DNA of 64,000 nucleotides from a virus: positions 1 through 64,000 of IMG/VR virus record IMGVR_UViG_3300047548_000496; one strand, given 5' to 3'. Shown piece after piece: positions 57,145-64,000 of the stretch. Made by a program: the position numbers and the translations under genes. The notes under the pieces were generated by a model that did no database searches, was not told the origin of the DNA, and worked only from the letters and a program-made list of their open reading frames with translations. How positions within the stretch are numbered: position 1 is the first letter of the stretch; the number at the start of each line of letters is the position of its first letter.

Positions 57145-58860
57145 TTATAAAATCGGTGGTAGTGGATCTGGAGCAATAGTCAATATTGATGACAATGGCT
57201 GAGATTGTGTTGTCGTTGTTCCATCAGTTAGAACGGTTACATTACTGTTATTTATGAAGCTAGATAGTTGTGATTGATCTCCATCCATCAATCCAGTATC
57301 TGTTCTTACATTTTCACTAATTCTAACCCATATGACTCCGTCCCAACGATATAATATTTGCGGCAAATAGTCTATTCTTAGGAAATAATCTCCAACTTGT
57401 GGATTTTGTGGGAAGCTGATGCCTGCTCCGGTCGGGTAACCATTTGGAGCCTCTGATGTACCAGTCAAATAACCTGCACTATAACCGAAACTTCTTGGAC
57501 TTGAACGTGCAATATATTGGAATCTAGGATCACAATCCGCACGATAGTCCATTTCTTGAGTTATGTTACCAGTAAATCCCGGTGCTTCTGGGTTTTGATC
57601 TGCAAATGCGTATGTATTATCGGCAGTACCATATGGACCAGTTATGGTCATCATACTATCGACAGTCAATATAATATCATTTTCAACTGCGCCTGAACCC
57701 CCGTCTGTCATCATTGGGGCTATTTCTTGGACTAAAAGCGAAGTTGTGATGTTTGTTTGACTGGAAGGTATTCCTGGAAATGCAGTGTCTAATATTTGAT
57801 TCCATATTTTAGCTACTGTAGCAGCCGGTATTCTTAGATAAGGACTATCATTAACATATTTGGCATTGCTATAAATTTCAACTACCGGCGAAGGTGCACC
57901 GTCCTGTGCTGCACTCGTTACAACGTTAACTGGTGGTGCAGGTTGATTTAATTTATCTGATAATAGATTATCCTCTTCATAGGGGCCGTATGTAGGAACA
58001 ATATATAGGTTGCTCGTGTCATAACCTGATTTAGGTAATAACCGTTTAGCCTCGTCGAGGTTAGCATTATTGATTTCAAGATTTTTATTATATGTAGACA
58101 ATATATCTTTGAGATTTTGTTCTTCCGTTAATTTCCAATATGTTTCATTGGGTGGATTAATTCCTGCAGGCACTTCAATAATCGATTCGTAATTTTTATC
58201 ACCGTAACTAATAATATAACCCGGTGGATATGTTTTATCTTTATCCCATAATCCTAAATAATTATCTTGATTAATGGGCTCTTGTAATATTTGACTGAAT
58301 TCTTGACTATCAACCAATGGCTCACATTTAATGCGCCATAAATGAGGGAACCAAGTTTGACTAAAACCCTCGCTGGCAAAATTAGCATCAGTAATCTGGT
58401 AAAATCTTTTTAATGCTACTGGAATAGTTTCTCTTAATGGATTATAATCTAATAAATGGGGTAATTCTAATACATCACCGACCATTAACTTTCTACCAAC
58501 AATATCAATCATATCATTATAATGTACATTAATGAATATAATATCGTTGTTTAAAAATAATCCAAATTGACTTAAATCGAAATCTAAATTCTGCACATTA
58601 TAATGTCCACGTAATCTATATACATTTGGATCATATGTCCTATCTCTATTTTCTAAAAATAGTAAATCCTGTATATTAGTAGGACTTAATGTAGCATATT
58701 CAGGTTGAGTATAATCTATGCTCTGACCTTGATTTGTTGGTCCTAAATACTTGTGAATATATAAATCCGTGCCGCCCACACGCAATTCTTCGGATATTGT
58801 TCTATCAAAGAAACGGTAATCGTTTTGTTTATTTGGGCGGTATAGTGACAATTTTGGCAT
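57145..58860 (-). CDS. 14: Neck protein (gp14-like)
   Basis: 571 residues, twice the size of T4 gp14 (256). DRTISEELRVGGTDLYIHKY and the segment NNDIIFINVHYNDM to VGRKLMVGDVLELPHLLDYN recall the gp14 core (large beta region ending in a G-D-x-(I/L)-x-x-P motif). A long C-terminal region is extra. In T4, gp13 and gp14 form the head-neck interface and gp15 the sheath end, so the gene order 14-15 here supports it. A late promoter ends five bases before the ATG. Confidence 0.6.
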   Translation of the reverse strand: MPKLSLYRPNKQNDYRFFDRTISEELRVGGTDLYIHKYLGPTNQGQSIDYTQPEYATLSPTNIQDLLFLENRDRTYDPNVYRLRGHYNVQNLDFDLSQFGLFLNNDIIFINVHYNDMIDIVGRKLMVGDVLELPHLLDYNPLRETIPVALKRFYQITDANFASEGFSQTWFPHLWRIKCEPLVDSQEFSQILQEPINQDNYLGLWDKDKTYPPGYIISYGDKNYESIIEVPAGINPPNETYWKLTEEQNLKDILSTYNKNLEINNANLDEAKRLLPKSGYDTSNLYIVPTYGPYEEDNLLSDKLNQPAPPVNVVTSAAQDGAPSPVVEIYSNAKYVNDSPYLRIPAATVAKIWNQILDTAFPGIPSSQTNITTSLLVQEIAPMMTDGGSGAVENDIILTVDSMMTITGPYGTADNTYAFADQNPEAPGFTGNITQEMDYRADCDPRFQYIARSSPRSFGYSAGYLTGTSEAPNGYPTGAGISFPQNPQVGDYFLRIDYLPQILYRWDGVIWVRISENVRTDTGLMDGDQSQLSSFINNSNVTVLTDGTTTTQSQPLSSILTIAPDPLPPIL

Positions 58861-58865
58861 ACATG

Positions 58866-58873
58866 TATTTATC
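58866..58873 (-). promoter_or_regulatory. Late promoter GATAAATA (minus strand)
   Basis: Ends five bases before the minus-strand ATG at 58860, in front of gp14-like and gp15-like genes; back-to-back with the early promoter at 58882. Confidence 0.62.
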
Positions 58874-58881
58874 GGAATAGG

Positions 58882-58910
58882 TTGACAATAAATATGGTCT
58901 ATGTTATACT
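58882..58910 (+). promoter_or_regulatory. Early promoter
   Basis: TTGACA (58882-58887), 17 bases, TATACT (58905-58910), in the 12-mer TTGACAATAAAT. Divergent from the late promoter at 58866. Confidence 0.8.
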
Positions 58911-58939
58911 AGCATTTAGTTGTAAATTTAGGAGAAACA

Positions 58940-60121
58940 ATGGCAACTCGTAAGCGTAATTCTGAGGATCACAGTCAAGTCAAAGCACTGAATCCCAAAA
59001 ACCCTGATACAAAGTACATGGGTGATGAGCCACTATTTGTCATTCAACCTGATAGCGACCGTAGAACTTCTGCACTAAGTAATGCATTCTCTTGGTATAA
59101 TTGGTTCTATACTAAAAAAGACGCTAAAGAACTACTTTGTCAATACCTAGATTTCAGCAACCGCCAATCCGAGGCTAAAATTGTACGCCGTGTTGCTGAT
59201 AGCGAAATCATTAACACATATTGCTGGCTAGCTAGGATGAAGCTACGTGGTTTGGAACTTAATGAACACGAACTTAGTACCCTCGAAAACGAAATTTCAC
59301 GACTTATTAAAGCTGTACACAAGCCTGAAGTCAAAGAAAGTATTACCTCTGTCACTAAGGAAGTAACAGAAGCACCTGCTCGTCCTAATATTCAGGACAT
59401 TTTGCGTGAAAAAGCAAAAGATGCGGCAGGTGAACTTGAAGGCGTTTTTGATGACTTTATTCTAACTGGCAAAGCAAGTTCAAAAACAATGGACGTTGTT
59501 GCACGATTTAATGTTATGCCACAGCACATCGGTTTGATTACTGAAATTTGGAAGAAAAAACAAAACGAATTTACAGAACTTCAAGGTGGCCTTGATAAAC
59601 AACTAAATGAAGGTTATAATTATCTGACAAAAATTCAGGTTCGCAACATCTTAAAATTTATCGATCAGGTACTTTCTGACCTCAATGCATATATCTCTGT
59701 CAAGAAAGCAAGCAAGGCCCCGCGCAAACGTAAAGAGGTTCCTGTTGAAAAGATTGTCAGCAAACTCAAATACCTCAAGGCATTTAAAGATGCCGCAAGC
59801 AAACTTGACTTGGTTAGTATCAGCCCTGTAAAACTACACGGTGCAAGCGAATGCTATCTGTACGACACTACGAAACGCAAGTTGGTTTATTTGTGTGCTG
59901 ATGAATATAGCAAAACTTTTACAGTAAAGGGTACTAGTATTCTTGGTATTGACACAAGTAAAAGTCAGATCAAAACTTTACGGAAACCCGGAGATCAATT
60001 GGGTGCATTTTTGAAACTAGGTAAACCGGCCGGAAGAAAGTTTTTTGACGAAATTAAAGCAGCAGGTACTACACCTAATGGCAGAACGAATGAAAATATG
60101 ATTATTCTTAAGGCTTGGTAA
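58940..60121 (+). CDS. Phage protein of unknown function, early
   Basis: 393 residues, charged. N-terminal part (FSWYNWFYTKKDAKELLCQY) and a middle with long helices; a basic hinge (KKASKAPRKRKEVP) near 255 precedes a C-terminal beta domain (ECYLYDTTKRKLVYLCADEY, TFTVKGTSILGIDTSKS). I recall related proteins in T4-like aquatic phages without a named role. GGAGA precedes the ATG. It stands alone under an early promoter and is ended by the hairpin at 60143. Confidence 0.7.
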   Translation: MATRKRNSEDHSQVKALNPKNPDTKYMGDEPLFVIQPDSDRRTSALSNAFSWYNWFYTKKDAKELLCQYLDFSNRQSEAKIVRRVADSEIINTYCWLARMKLRGLELNEHELSTLENEISRLIKAVHKPEVKESITSVTKEVTEAPARPNIQDILREKAKDAAGELEGVFDDFILTGKASSKTMDVVARFNVMPQHIGLITEIWKKKQNEFTELQGGLDKQLNEGYNYLTKIQVRNILKFIDQVLSDLNAYISVKKASKAPRKRKEVPVEKIVSKLKYLKAFKDAASKLDLVSISPVKLHGASECYLYDTTKRKLVYLCADEYSKTFTVKGTSILGIDTSKSQIKTLRKPGDQLGAFLKLGKPAGRKFFDEIKAAGTTPNGRTNENMIILKAW

Positions 60122-60142
60122 CATACTTGATATCTTCAAATT

Positions 60143-60174
60143 CTCTCCTTATTTGATAAATAAAGTAAGGAGAG
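60143..60174 (+). promoter_or_regulatory. Hairpin: terminator, late promoter and ribosome-site mask in one
   Basis: CTCTCCTTA (60143-60151) pairs perfectly with TAAGGAGAG (60166-60174), then six T. The loop contains GATAAATA and the right arm the AAGGAG ribosome site of the gene at 60181. T4 uses such hairpins for lysozyme, soc and I-TevI. Confidence 0.75.
60155..60162 (+). promoter_or_regulatory. Late promoter GATAAATA
   Basis: In the loop of the hairpin 60143-60174; the expected +1 near 60168 removes the left arm. Confidence 0.65.
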
Positions 60175-60180
60175 TTTTTT

Positions 60181-61278
60181 ATGGATGAAATTATTAATAT
60201 TCTGAATAAGTGTTCTTTTAAAGGAAAATATGTTACTGTAATTAAACAGGCTAATTTATGGCATTTGATAGAAAATAGCGTTGGTACTGTAGAAGTGTCC
60301 GATCCAGAAAAAGTTTATTTGTATCTTAACCCTCTTGCGGAAATAACCTGTTCATCCGGTAATAAAAGGAAGTTCAAAGGTGTCCGAATCGGGTACAACT
60401 TATATTGTGAAAATAAAAAATGCGATATTTGTAATACAAAGAAAAAGCAGGCAGTTAAACAAGGTGTATTTGAAAAATATGGAGTAGACAATGTAGGAAA
60501 ACTACAATCAGCGATTATTAGTAGAGATAAATTTTGGAATGACAAATCTGCCATCGAAGATGCTAATAGTAAAAGAAAACAAACTAATTTGACAAAATAT
60601 GGATGCGAGAATGTTTTTCAGAATGAAAAAATTAAAGAAAATATTAAAAACCTATTCATAGAACGATACGGAGTAGAAAATCCGTCACAATCAGAAATTA
60701 TTAAGGAAAAAAAGAAAAATACTTTGACCGAGAATTACGGAGTTCCTTTTGGGCTACAATCACCTATAATCAAAGAAAAAATAAAGACTACGAATACTCG
60801 TAAATATGGCGTTCCGCATATTATGCAGGTTAACGAAATAAAAAATAAAATGATTGCAACCAAAATAGCAAAGGGCTCTTTTGGAAAAAGTAATTCTTCA
60901 ATAGAGGCTACTACCTACTTCAAAAACTATATAAAGACAAAGGGATACAATCTATCACAGGTAGCGTTTAATGATCCTAAAAATGGATTGTATGAATGGG
61001 GATTCAGGTTCGATAGATGGTACTTGTTTGATTTTGTTGCTTTTGAATTAGGTCATAGAGGAGACTATAAAAAAATTATAGAAATAATAGAATATCACGG
61101 ACCATTCCACTATACAGAATCCGATGTGATGATTAGGGGATCTGAAAAAGCCTATCCATGGAAATCTAATAATACTACAATTTTAGAATCTTACCAAAGA
61201 GATATACAAAAACAGGAATATGCTGTAAAATATCTTACTACAAACTACAATGTTATATGGAGCGAAAATGACAAGTAA
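60181..61278 (+). CDS. Putative Vsr-like homing endonuclease with repeated DNA-binding modules
   Basis: 365 residues. At least four copies of a module with T-x-x-K/R-Y-G-(V/C)-x-(N/F) occur between about 95 and 220 (TKYGCENVFQNEKI, ERYGVENPSQSEII, ENYGVPFGLQSPII, RKYGVPHIMQVNEI). The C-terminal domain has FDFVAFELGHRGDYKK and IIEYHGPFHY, like the Vsr-like EDxHD nuclease core. The N-terminus has a Cys pair (CENKKCDIC). Its late, hairpin-masked expression is the way T4 controls I-TevI. It overlaps the mazG-like gene. Confidence 0.65.
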   Translation: MDEIINILNKCSFKGKYVTVIKQANLWHLIENSVGTVEVSDPEKVYLYLNPLAEITCSSGNKRKFKGVRIGYNLYCENKKCDICNTKKKQAVKQGVFEKYGVDNVGKLQSAIISRDKFWNDKSAIEDANSKRKQTNLTKYGCENVFQNEKIKENIKNLFIERYGVENPSQSEIIKEKKKNTLTENYGVPFGLQSPIIKEKIKTTNTRKYGVPHIMQVNEIKNKMIATKIAKGSFGKSNSSIEATTYFKNYIKTKGYNLSQVAFNDPKNGLYEWGFRFDRWYLFDFVAFELGHRGDYKKIIEIIEYHGPFHYTESDVMIRGSEKAYPWKSNNTTILESYQRDIQKQEYAVKYLTTNYNVIWSENDK

Positions 61279-61687
61279 TGAAAATCAAGTAAACATGAAA
61301 AAGTATCTTAATTTTGTTGATACTTTGACCTCTAATCCAAGTAAAGAACACGAATTATATTTGAAAAGGTTGAATGAGCTAAAAATACAAGGATGTGATA
61401 TCACTCGGTTAGATACCGCTATTTCCGGGCTAATAGCTGAGTCAGGTGAGGCGATGGAAATCTTGAAAAAGATGAAATTTCAAGGGAAAGAGTGGTCAGA
61501 AGATATTAGGTACCATTTGAAAAGAGAAGCAGGCGATGTAATTTTTTATTGGATTAACCTTTGTATTGCACTTGGTTATGACCCCAACGATGTTATTGCT
61601 GAGAATGTAGGCAAACTTGAAGCACGATATCCGGGCGGACACTTTGACGCATTCTATAGCGAGAACCGAAAAGAAGGCGACCTGTAA
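61268..61687 (+). CDS. MazG-like nucleotide pyrophosphohydrolase
   Basis: 139 residues from the ATG at 61268 (an ATG at 61295 is possible). ISGLIAESGEAMEILKK and KREAGDVIFYWINLCIALGY carry the E-x-x-E and E-x-x-D metal motifs, and NVGKLEARYPGGHFD is a typical all-alpha NTP-PPase end. It hydrolyses (d)NTPs or ppGpp-like compounds to monophosphates; phage MazG proteins are thought to tune host nucleotide pools. It overlaps the end of the endonuclease gene by 11 bases. Confidence 0.8.
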   Translation: MTSNENQVNMKKYLNFVDTLTSNPSKEHELYLKRLNELKIQGCDITRLDTAISGLIAESGEAMEILKKMKFQGKEWSEDIRYHLKREAGDVIFYWINLCIALGYDPNDVIAENVGKLEARYPGGHFDAFYSENRKEGDL

Positions 61688-61688
61688 A

Positions 61689-61907
61689 ATGGCTCCTTGG
61701 GATGAAGAACTGTACTTGTTCACTCCTGAGGAGTACGAACAGTTACCTGACGGTATTGAACTAACATCAATTAGTGGTGATTCCAAAATCAAGGGCAAAG
61801 ATTACATTGACATGGATACACGATTCGGGCACATCGCCTATGGCGTGAAAGATCCATGGAATCATGAACTCAAAGACTTGTTCTTGATTTTCAAAATCAA
61901 ACAATGA
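61689..61907 (+). CDS. Small protein of unknown function
   Basis: 72 residues from the ATG at 61689. Acidic start (MAPWDEELYLFTPEEYEQLP) and KDYIDMDTRFGHIAYGVKD in the middle; a C-terminal beta strand ends it. It follows mazG-like by one base and overlaps the next gene by ATGA. No name known. Confidence 0.68.
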   Translation: MAPWDEELYLFTPEEYEQLPDGIELTSISGDSKIKGKDYIDMDTRFGHIAYGVKDPWNHELKDLFLIFKIKQ

Positions 61908-62098
61908 GATATGGATATACTCCCAGAAAGACAGTAGTACATCCCTGGGAGCGTTGGTTTGCGTGGTATCCTGTCAAAGTGCATGGAAAACGTACATGGT
62001 TAAAGATAGTATACCGTCGTTGTATTAATACCTATGTTGATATGGAGGACTGGGAACGATACGAATATGGAAATGTATTTGATTTGCTAAAGGACTGA
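61904..62098 (+). CDS. Small aromatic protein; paralogue of 37591
   Basis: 64 residues. HPWERWFAWYPVKVHGKRTW, IVYRR and YGNVFDLL align with the product of 37591. The two copies lie 24 kb apart. The role is unknown; short Trp-rich basic proteins often bind nucleic acids or other proteins. Confidence 0.65.
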   Translation: MRYGYTPRKTVVHPWERWFAWYPVKVHGKRTWLKIVYRRCINTYVDMEDWERYEYGNVFDLLKD

Positions 62099-62127
62099 TT
62101 ACCTGATAAATACATTATCAGGTAATC
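62097..62127 (+). promoter_or_regulatory. 13-bp perfect stem containing a late promoter and a ribosome site
   Basis: GATTACCTGATAA (62097-62109) pairs with TTATCAGGTAATC (62115-62127) across loop ATACA. GATAAATA (62105-62112) spans left arm and loop; AGG of the gp13-like ribosome site is in the right arm. Late RNA starting near 62118 cannot form the stem. Confidence 0.7.
62105..62112 (+). promoter_or_regulatory. Late promoter GATAAATA
   Basis: T4-late-like element for the gp13-like gene, inside the stem-loop 62097-62127. Confidence 0.65.
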
Positions 62128-62131
62128 CATT

Positions 62132-62932
62132 ATGTCTATACCATCAATAACACCAAACATTCTTTCTACTCCCAATGGCATGACATTGGAAGAGCTAAAA
62201 CAAGGATTATTTCAAAATCTACGTTATCGTTTAGGTGACGGAATCATCGACTTAGAATTAGATCCGCAACATTTTGAAGCGGCGTTTAACTATGCTATAA
62301 AAGTATATCGTCAAAGAGCGCAAAACTCTACCGCAGAATCATATACCTTGATGACAACAATCAAGGATATTGACACATATACATTGCCACAAGAATTTAT
62401 TAACGTCAGAGCAATTTTCAGACGTACAGTTGGTCTTGAGACAGGCCCTAGTTCTACTAGCTTTGACCCATTCTCAAGTGCTATTCTAAACACATACTTA
62501 CTCAATTACAACTGGGCTGGCGGTATGGCAACATACGATTTTTACGCCGGCTATGTTGAATTAGCTGCACGTATGTTCGGTGGATATGTCATCTACACTT
62601 TTGATCCTGTAACAAAAGTATTGCGTATTGTTCGTGACCCGAAAGGAACAGGAGAACGTGTTCTAATATGGGCGGACGTTCAAAGACCTGAAATTGTACT
62701 ATTACAAGATCCAGGAGCAGGTGTTTGGATTGGTGACTTTACATTAGCAACACTAAAGATAATCATCGGTGAAGCCCGTGAGAAGTTCGGAACAATCGCT
62801 GGTCCAGGCGGCGGCACAACACTAAACGGTACAGCCATGAAGTCAGAAGGAACCGCCCTACAAGCACAATTAATTGACGAACTCAAGCGTTACGTTGATT
62901 ACAGTCAGCCGTTAACTTGGGTCCAAGGTTAA
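62132..62932 (+). CDS. 13: Neck protein (gp13-like)
   Basis: 266 residues (T4 gp13 is 309). LEELKQGLFQNLRYRLGDGI, LDPQHFEAAFNYAIKVYRQR and YTLPQEFINVRAIFRR give the N-terminal helical layout of gp13; the C-terminus (GDFTLATLKIIIGEAREKF, then GTAMKSEGTALQAQLIDEL) is the typical end of neck proteins of this family. It joins the head to the tail with gp14. The start lies five bases after a masked ribosome site. It is on the opposite strand from, and 3 kb away from, the gp14/gp15-like genes. Confidence 0.7.
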   Translation: MSIPSITPNILSTPNGMTLEELKQGLFQNLRYRLGDGIIDLELDPQHFEAAFNYAIKVYRQRAQNSTAESYTLMTTIKDIDTYTLPQEFINVRAIFRRTVGLETGPSSTSFDPFSSAILNTYLLNYNWAGGMATYDFYAGYVELAARMFGGYVIYTFDPVTKVLRIVRDPKGTGERVLIWADVQRPEIVLLQDPGAGVWIGDFTLATLKIIIGEAREKFGTIAGPGGGTTLNGTAMKSEGTALQAQLIDELKRYVDYSQPLTWVQG

Positions 62933-62955
62933 CCTAAACACTTTTCTTTGTCACG

Positions 62956-62988
62956 CTCCTGTCATAGAATAAGTATCTCTGACAGGAG
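62956..62988 (+). promoter_or_regulatory. Hairpin masking the gp1 ribosome site
   Basis: CTCCTGTCA (62956-62964) pairs perfectly with TGACAGGAG (62980-62988), and the right arm ends in the CAGGAG ribosome site of the gene at 62996. The 15-base loop holds no late element, so this is a translational control site of another kind. Confidence 0.6.
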
Positions 62989-62995
62989 TTTCCAT

Positions 62996-63625
62996 ATGAT
63001 TTTAGGTGTAACTGGACGTATAGGTTCTGGCAAGGATACAATTGCAGATTATCTATGTACATTTCACGGATTTAAAAGAGTTAGTTTTGCAGCGTCATTG
63101 AAAGATGCTGTAGCAGCAGTGTTTAATTGGGACAGAGAATTGCTTGAAGGGTCTACTAAATCAAGCAGAGAATGGCGAGAACAAATAGACGAGTGGTGGT
63201 CTGACAGACTAGGAATGAATATTACTCCTAGATGGGTTCTTCAATATTGGGGTACAGACGTTCTTAGAAACAATTTTCACAGTGATATATGGGTTGCTAG
63301 CGTAGAAAACAAACTACGAACTACTAAAGACAATATAGTGATAACCGACTGCCGTTTTGCTAATGAAGTCGAAGCGATCAAAAGAGCAGGCGGAATTACT
63401 TGCAGAGTTGAGCGCGGTGAACTACCCGAGTGGTACCAATATGCCATAGATCATAATAAAGGCCCCTCACATGTGGGCTGGTCATTAGGAAAATCTCGCC
63501 TTGACAAACTAAAAATACATGCTAGTGAATATTCTAGTGTTGGTCTAGAATATGATTATTATATTGATAACAATAATACTATTGACGATTTACACAAACA
63601 AATCAACTCAATAATCAACTTCTAA
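62996..63625 (+). CDS. 1: Deoxynucleoside monophosphate kinase (gp1-like)
   Basis: 209 residues from the ATG at 62996, chosen for CAGGAG at about 62983-62988; an upstream in-frame start at 62948 lies before the hairpin. GVTGRIGSGKDTIADYL (about 4-20) is the P-loop, QYWGTDVLRNNF a substrate region and NIVITDCRFANEVEAIK a conserved strand-helix of this family. In T4, gp1 phosphorylates dGMP, dTMP and hm-dCMP. It completes the dTMP route begun by DHFR and ThyA. It overlaps the convergent HNH gene by 18 bases. Confidence 0.9.
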   Translation: MILGVTGRIGSGKDTIADYLCTFHGFKRVSFAASLKDAVAAVFNWDRELLEGSTKSSREWREQIDEWWSDRLGMNITPRWVLQYWGTDVLRNNFHSDIWVASVENKLRTTKDNIVITDCRFANEVEAIKRAGGITCRVERGELPEWYQYAIDHNKGPSHVGWSLGKSRLDKLKIHASEYSSVGLEYDYYIDNNNTIDDLHKQINSIINF

Positions 63626-63952
63626 GTCACCTCTGCGCCAGGTAACTTCTTTTTTCTTTACAACCTCAACGCAGTTTAGACAGATACTACGTAGATTGGT
63701 AAACTTACAGTTATCTAAGTTTCCGTCAATGTGAAACACTGTAATTTGAGTAGGTAGTACACTTTTAAAGCCACATAAATCACATGTGGCTTTTTTCTTA
63801 TATCCTGCAGCCTGCCACCTAGAAGTTCTAGGTTTTTGTTTATTCTTTTTGCGACCACATTCATCACATATACTTCTATAGTGGGTAGTCCCGTTACGCA
63901 CATAATTTATAGCACAAAGATTTTTGTTACAGTGCTTACATATTGGTCTCAT
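63608..63952 (-). CDS. HNH endonuclease-like protein, minus strand
   Basis: 114 residues from the ATG at 63952. Cys pairs CKHCNK, CDECGR, CDLCGF and CLNC form two zinc knuckles; TVFHIDGNLDNCKFTNLRSI is the H-N-H core (His, Asp-Gly-Asn, Asn-Leu). I recall close relatives in T4-like cyanophages. A late CTAAATA ends four bases before this ATG; an ATG at 63994 is also in frame. It is convergent to gp1 and overlaps its end. Confidence 0.8.
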   Translation of the reverse strand: MRPICKHCNKNLCAINYVRNGTTHYRSICDECGRKKNKQKPRTSRWQAAGYKKKATCDLCGFKSVLPTQITVFHIDGNLDNCKFTNLRSICLNCVEVVKKKEVTWRRGDLEVDY

Positions 63953-63956
63953 GTTA

Positions 63957-63963
63957 TATTTAG
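63957..63963 (-). promoter_or_regulatory. Late promoter CTAAATA (minus strand)
   Basis: Ends four bases before the minus-strand ATG at 63952; leaderless-type spacing. Confidence 0.5.
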
Positions 63964-64000
63964 CAACTAACCTTCGAAGGTACGGTAAACCCATTATTTT

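Noticed and set aside
1-64000. Search for tRNA genes, integrase, reverse transcriptase or transposase
   Set aside because: None seen by eye: no CCA-ended cloverleaf, no tyrosine or serine recombinase motif, no YxDD motif, no IS-like terminal repeats. A tRNA scan would settle the first point.

Overview
The window is a gene-dense piece of a T4-like (Tevenvirinae-related) tailed phage genome. The basis is a set of T4 core proteins recognisable from sequence: large terminase gp17, ssDNA-binding gp32, UvsX recombinase, a UvsY-like protein, UvsW helicase, gp61-type primase, gp41-type helicase, a gp62-like clamp-loader subunit, dNMP kinase gp1, neck proteins of gp13/gp14 type and a gp15-type sheath terminator. 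Thymidylate synthase, dihydrofolate reductase, a MazG-like hydrolase and an IscA-like protein are also present. The non-enteric flavour of many small conserved proteins suggests an aquatic, probably proteobacterial host, but no host gene or tRNA fixes this. Portal, major capsid, tail sheath and tube, DNA polymerase, sliding clamp and ribonucleotide reductase are not in the window. No gene-free stretch is longer than about 130 bases, and almost all genes are on the + strand.

Layout. 0-8 kb: a putative head-packaged ADP-ribosyltransferase-like protein, a virion protein, then early units with a methyltransferase, a small zinc peptidase and a MoxR ATPase / VWA-metallopeptidase pair. 8-13 kb: DHFR, ThyA, an HNH endonuclease, and a nucleotide-sugar epimerase plus aminotransferase. 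13-23 kb: spanin-like genes, a cassette of three proteins starting MRAREFI(A/T)E that encloses an Ntn-type amidohydrolase, a methyltransferase, a structural protein, terminase and a large protein with head-protease motifs. 23-34 kb: gp32, UvsX, UvsY-like, a second AAA ATPase, UvsW and gp62-like, with three GIY-YIG endonucleases between them. 34-39 kb: a tightly overlapping array of small genes, many sharing a C-terminal F-x-L-(R/K)-W motif. 39-48 kb: exonuclease, DnaE-like mini-protein, primase, helicase, scaffold-like protein, IscA-like protein. 48-58 kb: nuclease, fibre-like protein, subtilase, virion proteins and, on the minus strand, Nudix, gp15-like and gp14-like genes. 58-64 kb: a Vsr-like endonuclease, MazG-like, gp13-like, gp1 and an HNH endonuclease.

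Two promoter classes stand out. Fourteen sigma70-like promoters (TTGACA-N17-TATAAT type) precede replication, recombination and small accessory genes; seven share the 12-mer TTGACAATAAAT and four carry an AATACNNGTATT dyad over the start site. A T4-late-like element (GATAAATA / CTAAATA / TATAAATA) precedes virion, lysis and homing-endonuclease genes. At many genes of both classes the expected transcription start falls on or within a few bases of the ATG, which predicts leaderless mRNAs. Elsewhere the late element sits in the loop or left arm of a strong inverted repeat, so read-through RNA would fold over the ribosome site while late RNA would not.

The most interesting system is the putative virion cargo: four proteins whose N-termini look like T4 capsid-targeting peptides (ending in IxE or LxE), one of them with an ADP-ribosyltransferase-like fold signature, analogous to T4 Alt and the internal proteins IPI-IPIII that are injected with the DNA.
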